This document shows, one piece after another, positions 15,722-19,488 of a stretch of DNA of 19,488 nt (position 1 is the stretch's first letter; every line of letters starts with the position of its first letter). The translations under genes and the position numbers were made by a program. The DNA comes from an uncultured Acetatifactor sp. (lineage in GTDB: Bacteria > Bacillota > Clostridia > Lachnospirales > Lachnospiraceae), in contig CAJUJU010000003.1 in assembly GCA_910586835.1 (NCBI GenBank), forward strand, positions 89,920 through 109,407. Reading direction: 5' to 3'. The notes under the pieces were generated by a model that was not told where the DNA came from, did not search any database, and saw only the letters and a list, made by a program, of their open reading frames with translations.

Positions 15722-17128
15722 ATGATCAAGGACAATCAGAAAGTATTCAACAGATTAATGATCATTATTGATGCTGTCATTGCGGCGGCATCGTTTATGC
15801 TGGCCTATTTTTTCAAGTTCTATATTCTGAACAGAGGCCCCGGACCCGGTGTTCTGCCGGCTTCGGCATATTTCCGACTTCTGGTTTTTATTCTGCCCGT
15901 CTATATGCTGGTATATTATTTCAGCGGAGTGTATGCTCCCAAGCGCACGGTGCGCCGCCGTTTTGAGGTGTTCGGCATCGTTCGTGCAAATACCATAGGT
16001 ATCGTGGTGATCATCATTCTGCTGTATATGATAATCAGGGAATTCAATGTTTCCCGTTCGGTGCTGGCTTTTTTTTATTTCTTTAATGTTTTTATTACCA
16101 CCTGTTTCAGACTGTCTCTCAGAAAGGGTCTGAGGACGATCCGGAGCAAGGGCTACAATCTGAAGCACATTCTTCTGGTGGGTTATTCCAGAGCCGCGGA
16201 GGAATATATTGACCGGCTGACGGACAATCCCCAGTGGGGGTATGTGGCGGTTGGCATACTGGATAACGACATCCCTGCCGGAACCCTGTATAAAGGGGTG
16301 AAGGTGCTGGGAAGCCTTGGGAATCTGGAAATCATTCTGCCGGAGAACAAGCTGGACGAGATAGCGATTACCCTTTCGCTGAAGGACTACGATTATCTGG
16401 AGGATATTGTGGGGGTCTGCGAGAAATCGGGAGTGCATACGAAGTTTATTCCCGACTACAACGGACTCATACCCGGCAAACCCTATACGGAGGATCTGAT
16501 GGGACTTCCGGTGATCAATATCCGTTATGTGCCGCTGACGAATACGGGGAATATTCTGATCAAGCGGGTGGTGGATATCCTGGGCTCTGTGGTTGGAATC
16601 CTGCTTACCTCCCCGATCATGCTGCTTGCGGCACTGTTGGTAAAGCTGACCAGTCCCGGCCCGGTGATTTTCAGGCAGGAACGTGTGGGACTGCACAACA
16701 GGCCCTTCTACATGTACAAATTCCGGAGTATGGCGCAGCAGTCGGCCAAAGAGGAAAAAAAGGCCTGGACGGTAAAAAATGACCCCCGTGTCACCGGTGT
16801 GGGGAAGTTCCTGAGGTGTACCAGCCTGGATGAACTGCCGCAGCTGTTCAACATTCTCAAGGGGGACATGAGTCTTGTGGGACCGAGACCGGAGAGGCCG
16901 CTTTTTGTGGAAAAATTCCGGGAAGAAATCCCAAGATACATGGTAAAGCATCAGGTTCGTCCCGGACTTACTGGTTGGGCACAGGTAAATGGACTGCGGG
17001 GAGATACCTCCATCCGCAAGCGCATTGAATACGACATCTACTACATTGAAAACTGGACGCTGGGCTTTGATATCAAAATTATTTTTATGACCTTTTTTAC
17101 GGGGTTTATCAATAAGAATGCTTACTAA
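15722..17128 (+). CDS. Polyprenyl glycosylphosphotransferase (undecaprenyl-phosphate sugar-1-phosphate transferase)
   Basis: It starts glycan synthesis by moving hexose 1-phosphate, commonly glucose or galactose, from a UDP-sugar to undecaprenyl phosphate at the inner membrane face. The 468 residues match the WbaP/WcaJ-type length: four N-terminal membrane segments (about 12-34, 51-69, 90-106, 112-128), a CoA-binding-like domain (about 145-245, ILLVGYSRAAEEY), a re-entrant helix (about 283-306), and the catalytic domain with YMYKFRSM (330-337), SLDELPQL (368-375, with the catalytic D370-E371 pair), GDMSLVGPRP (381-390), RPGLTGWAQVNG (413-424) and a YDIYYIENWTLGFDIK ending. I chose ATG 15722 because GGAG at 15712-15715 is six bases upstream; an in-frame GTG at 15698 lacks such a site. 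The LCP gene follows after 16 bases. Sugar specificity is not readable from the sequence. Confidence 0.92.
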   Translation: MIKDNQKVFNRLMIIIDAVIAAASFMLAYFFKFYILNRGPGPGVLPASAYFRLLVFILPVYMLVYYFSGVYAPKRTVRRRFEVFGIVRANTIGIVVIIILLYMIIREFNVSRSVLAFFYFFNVFITTCFRLSLRKGLRTIRSKGYNLKHILLVGYSRAAEEYIDRLTDNPQWGYVAVGILDNDIPAGTLYKGVKVLGSLGNLEIILPENKLDEIAITLSLKDYDYLEDIVGVCEKSGVHTKFIPDYNGLIPGKPYTEDLMGLPVINIRYVPLTNTGNILIKRVVDILGSVVGILLTSPIMLLAALLVKLTSPGPVIFRQERVGLHNRPFYMYKFRSMAQQSAKEEKKAWTVKNDPRVTGVGKFLRCTSLDELPQLFNILKGDMSLVGPRPERPLFVEKFREEIPRYMVKHQVRPGLTGWAQVNGLRGDTSIRKRIEYDIYYIENWTLGFDIKIIFMTFFTGFINKNAY

Positions 17129-17144
17129 TTAAGGAGAAGGAATT

Positions 17145-18281
17145 ATGGCGACAAATCAGAAGAAGACAAACGGTTCGGGAAATTCCGCACAGAGGAAGGA
17201 GCCGGGGCAGAGACGAAAGAACAGCAAGTACAAAATGATCGTATTTGGCGTGGAGATAGTGGTCATTCTGGCCATGGTTGCAGTGCTGTATTTTGTGATG
17301 AACACCTCCAGCGAGGGTCCAAAGGTGACGGTGCTTGACCCGGGGCAGCTGGCAATTCCTTCTGAGATTCAGCAGGCGAAGGAGGAAGATCCCGAAAACA
17401 AGATGAGAGGCTATATGAACATCGCGCTTTTCGGTGTGGATGCCAAGACAGACAGTCAGCTTCTGAGAGGAAGCCGAAGCGATGCGACCATGATCGCCAG
17501 CATCAATATGGATACCGGAGATATCAAGCTTGTCAGCATTTACCGGGACACTTACCTGAACATCGGCACGGATGAGTACAGGAAGTGTAATGCGGCTTAT
17601 TCCTTCGGCGGTGCGGAGCAGGCCATTCGGATGCTGAACATGAATCTGGATATGGACATTGAGAAATTTGTGACGGTAGGCTACAGGGGCCTGAGCGAGG
17701 TGATCGACGGTCTGGGCGGCATCTATGTTGATGTGGATTCCGCGGAGCTGAAGCATATCAATAACTATCAGATCGACATTGCCGAGGTTTTGAAGTGTGA
17801 CTATACGCCGGTGAAGGACACGGGCTATCAGCTGTTGGACGGTCTGCAGGCTACGGCATACTGCCGTATCCGTTATACGGCAGGCGATGATTTCAAGCGT
17901 ACCGCAAGACAGCGTGAGGTAATCAAGGCGATCGAAGAGCAGGCAAAAAAGACAGACCTTGCCACTTTGACAAAGGTATTCAACGATTGTATTGATGATA
18001 TCTACACCAATCTGGATACCAACGATATTCTGAAGCTGTTGGAGAATATAGCAAATTACCGTATTGTGGATGAGAGCGGTTTCCCTCAGGAAAACATGCG
18101 TACCGTTGCAAACATCGGAGCAGTGGGCAGCAGTATCATACCGCAGGATCTGGAGTCCAACGTGGTGTGGCTGCATCAGTTCCTGTTTGACGATCAGGAT
18201 TATAAGGTTACGGAAAGCGTCCGCGAGTATGGCGGAATCATTGAAACCAAGACAGCGGATTACGTCAACAAAAAGAAATAA
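17145..18281 (+). CDS. LytR-CpsA-Psr (LCP) family glycopolymer transferase
   Basis: Enzymes of this family transfer glycopolymers from undecaprenyl diphosphate to peptidoglycan on the outer membrane face. The 378 residues comprise a basic cytoplasmic N-terminus (1-31), one membrane anchor (about 32-52), a linker and the LCP domain (about 90-265). Family motifs include ALFGVDAK (94-101), RGSRSDATM (108-116), SIYRDTYL (131-138), DGLGGIYVDVD (188-198), DGLQATAYCRIRY (232-244) and GDDFKRTARQREV (247-259). They contain the conserved Arg and Asp residues that bind the diphosphate and metal. About 110 further residues follow the domain. AAGGAG at 17131-17136 precedes ATG 17145. It is co-transcribed with the initiating transferase, and a strong terminator follows, which makes the two a unit: first and last step of one wall glycan. 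A shared role in teichoic acid attachment is possible. Confidence 0.92.
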   Translation: MATNQKKTNGSGNSAQRKEPGQRRKNSKYKMIVFGVEIVVILAMVAVLYFVMNTSSEGPKVTVLDPGQLAIPSEIQQAKEEDPENKMRGYMNIALFGVDAKTDSQLLRGSRSDATMIASINMDTGDIKLVSIYRDTYLNIGTDEYRKCNAAYSFGGAEQAIRMLNMNLDMDIEKFVTVGYRGLSEVIDGLGGIYVDVDSAELKHINNYQIDIAEVLKCDYTPVKDTGYQLLDGLQATAYCRIRYTAGDDFKRTARQREVIKAIEEQAKKTDLATLTKVFNDCIDDIYTNLDTNDILKLLENIANYRIVDESGFPQENMRTVANIGAVGSSIIPQDLESNVVWLHQFLFDDQDYKVTESVREYGGIIETKTADYVNKKK

Positions 18282-18287
18282 GTGCTC

Positions 18288-18313
18288 AGGGGAGCTTTCA
18301 GGCTCCCCTTTTT
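18288..18313 (+). terminator. Rho-independent terminator after the LCP gene
   Basis: GGGGAGC (18289-18295), a six-base loop, and GCTCCCC (18302-18308) form a perfect 7-bp GC-rich stem, extended by A18288-T18309, followed directly by five T residues (18309-18313). It lies seven bases after the stop codon at 18281. Confidence 0.93.
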
Positions 18314-18329
18314 GCGCGAGCAGAGAGGA

Positions 18330-18354
18330 AAATGCCGTGCTTGCACGGGCATTT
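18330..18354. repeat. Inverted repeat between the terminator and the last GT2 gene
   Basis: AAATGCCGTGC (18330-18340) and GCACGGGCATTT (18343-18354) pair over 11 bp with one bulged base. No T-run follows, so it is not a second terminator. The region 18314-18435 is otherwise GC-rich with CGCG-containing words and has no recognisable promoter. It may be an intergenic repeat or an mRNA-stability hairpin. Confidence 0.45.
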
Positions 18355-18435
18355 GACGAACGCCGCGGCAGCGAGACGACAGTCGAGCACGCGCGAATAA
18401 GCAGAGTCGGAATCGAAGAAGGGAAAGGAAGGACA

Positions 18436-19350
18436 TTGAAAATCGACGTAATCATACCTGTATATAAGCCGGGCAGGGAGCTGACCGAACTGTTGGACAG
18501 GCTGGAGACGCAGACGGTGTCAGTGGAGAAGATTATTCTGATGTATACCACGGAGGAGAGCGCCGAAGAAGAGATCCTGCTTCAGGCAGAAGAGCGGGAA
18601 AAGGTGGAGGTGCACCGCCTGACCAGACAGGAATTTGACCATGGGGGTACGAGGCACAGTGCGGTGCAGTTTTCCCAAGGCGATATTTTTGTGATGCTGA
18701 CCCAGGATGCCATGCCGGCGGACGAATATCTGATAGAACGCCTGACGGAAAATCTGAAGGGAAAGGTAGCGGTATCCTACGGCAGACAGCTGCCTGGAGA
18801 GGACAGCAATGAGTATGAAAAGCTTTCCCGTTCTTTTAACTATCCGGAGACATCCTGTGTCAAGTCCGCGGCAGATCTGGAGAGAATGGGAGTGAAAACC
18901 TTCTTCTGTTCCGATGTGTGTGCGGCCTACCGGCGGGATGTCTATGAGGAATCCGGCGGTTTCCTGCGTCATACCATATTTAATGAAGATATGATCTATG
19001 CCGCCGGGGTGATCCGGGCGGGATATGCGGTTGCCTATGAGGCTTTAGCCAGAGTGATCCACGCCCACAATTATTCCAATGTACAGCAGCTGAGGAGAAA
19101 TTTTGACCTGGGAGTTTCCCAGGCGGAGCATCCGGAGGTGTTCCGCGATGTGCCCTCCGAGTCGGAGGGGAAAAAACTGGTCAGGGAGGCGTGGAGATAC
19201 CTGAAGGCCAGAAGACTTGTCTTTTTGTATCCGGGGTTCTGTCTGCAGTGTGGCTTTAAGTACGCGGGATACCTTTTGGGTAAAAATTACAGGAAACTGC
19301 CGAAAAGATGGGTACTTGCCATTACGACCAACCGATATTACTGGATGTGA
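18436..19350 (+). CDS. GT2 glycosyltransferase, rhamnosyltransferase-like, TTG start
   Basis: This 304-residue single-domain GT2 enzyme belongs to a group often annotated as rhamnosyltransferases. It shows KIDVIIPVYKPGREL (2-16), the characteristic EFDHGGTRHSA (66-76), MLTQDAMPADEYL (87-99), where QDA occupies the DXD position, FNEDMIYAAGVIRAGY (182-197), and ARVIHAHNYS (205-214). The start is TTG 18436: AAAGGAAGG lies just upstream (18424-18432) and the conserved VIIPVY begins four residues later. The frame is open far upstream, but that part lies over the LCP gene and its terminator and is rejected. No promoter is visible between the terminator and this gene, so how it is transcribed is unclear. 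glmS follows after 24 bases. Donor and linkage are unknown. Confidence 0.85.
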   Translation: MKIDVIIPVYKPGRELTELLDRLETQTVSVEKIILMYTTEESAEEEILLQAEEREKVEVHRLTRQEFDHGGTRHSAVQFSQGDIFVMLTQDAMPADEYLIERLTENLKGKVAVSYGRQLPGEDSNEYEKLSRSFNYPETSCVKSAADLERMGVKTFFCSDVCAAYRRDVYEESGGFLRHTIFNEDMIYAAGVIRAGYAVAYEALARVIHAHNYSNVQQLRRNFDLGVSQAEHPEVFRDVPSESEGKKLVREAWRYLKARRLVFLYPGFCLQCGFKYAGYLLGKNYRKLPKRWVLAITTNRYYWM

Positions 19351-19374
19351 GAAGACTGGAAAGCGAGGACGATT

Positions 19375-19488
19375 ATGTGCGGAATTGTAGGTTATATAGG
19401 AAAGGAACAGGCGGCCCCCATCGTGCTGGACGGGCTGGCCAGGCTGGAATACAGAGGGTATGATTCGGCGGGGCTTGCCGTATATGAC
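19375..19488 (+). CDS. glmS: Glutamine-fructose-6-phosphate aminotransferase, N-terminal fragment cut by the window end
   Basis: The first 38 codons give the class II glutamine amidotransferase start of GlmS, which makes glucosamine 6-phosphate for peptidoglycan and amino sugars. MCGIVGYIG carries the catalytic Cys2 (exposed after Met removal), and RLEYRGYDSAGLAVYD is the hallmark glutamine-site segment. GAGGA at 19365-19369 is five bases before ATG 19375. The rest of the roughly 600-residue protein lies beyond the window. Placement after a GT2 gene suggests linked supply of wall precursors, or simply the chromosomal border of the glycan locus. Confidence 0.95.
   Translation, partial: MCGIVGYIGKEQAAPIVLDGLARLEYRGYDSAGLAVYD

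Noticed and set aside
15755..16951. Antisense open frame of about 400 codons opposite the glycosylphosphotransferase
   Set aside because: The sense strand has the complete family motifs; the antisense product has no recognisable features.
18064..18435. N-terminal extension of the last GT2 gene into the LCP gene
   Set aside because: It would overlap the LCP coding end and the terminator; the conserved GT2 start follows a ribosome binding site at TTG 18436.
17109..18551. Antisense open frame of 480 codons opposite the LCP gene
   Set aside because: It crosses a strong + strand terminator and two sense genes with clear motifs; no start signals.
18436..19350. Loss of the active-site DXD in the last GT2 enzyme
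   Set aside because: The TQDAMP form is what I expect for this rhamnosyltransferase-like group, so it is not evidence of inactivation.

Overview
This window reads as a polysaccharide biosynthesis, export and wall-attachment locus of a Gram-positive Clostridium-type bacterium, most likely a member of the Lachnospiraceae. The basis for that placement is the moderate GC content, strong GGAGG-type ribosome binding sites, a LytR-CpsA-Psr (LCP) protein, and protein sequences typical of that family. All real genes lie on the + strand. No rRNA, tRNA, transposase or CRISPR array is visible.

Layout. Bases 1-445 hold no credible gene. They carry a 55-bp direct repeat, several short GCGAAGC-type hairpins and a 141-bp imperfect palindrome, which together look like dispersed non-coding repeats. 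A tight gene run follows: rfbC (dTDP-rhamnose pathway, 446-997); an ABC-2 polysaccharide export permease (1032-2018); a polytopic membrane protein resembling DUF6056 or a GT-C enzyme (2030-3529); the matching ATPase with a C-terminal Wzt-type carbohydrate-binding domain (3552-5021); a methyltransferase-kinase fusion resembling WbdD (5025-7076); and two large GT2 proteins (7147-9213 and 9276-11279). A phosphosugar mutase (11369-13090) has its own promoter and a forked terminator. Two more GT2 genes (13257-14630 and 14627-15604) overlap by 4 bp. A second promoter then precedes the polyprenyl glycosylphosphotransferase (15722-17128) and the LCP protein (17145-18281), which ends at a strong terminator. 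A fifth GT2 (18436-19350, TTG start) and the first 38 codons of glmS (from 19375) close the window.

How it fits together (inference). The mutase and RfbC supply nucleotide sugars, probably dTDP-rhamnose. The glycosylphosphotransferase loads the first sugar-phosphate on undecaprenyl phosphate, and the cytoplasmic GT2 enzymes extend it. The methyltransferase-kinase would cap the non-reducing end. The Wzt C-terminal domain would read that cap and the ABC transporter would export the finished chain. The DUF6056-like protein could decorate it outside, and the LCP protein would move it from the lipid carrier to peptidoglycan. Capping at one end and LCP attachment at the other would give a length-controlled wall glycan. 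Parts have precedents in Gram-negative O9a antigen (WbdD/Wzt) and Geobacillus S-layer glycan loci, but a kinase-methyltransferase, Wzt and LCP set in one Gram-positive locus is the most interesting feature here.

A second striking feature concerns two of the GT2 proteins. The one at 7147-9213 has a degenerate first GT domain and an intact second. The one at 13257-14630 has an intact first domain and a degenerate second. The one at 9276-11279 keeps both intact.
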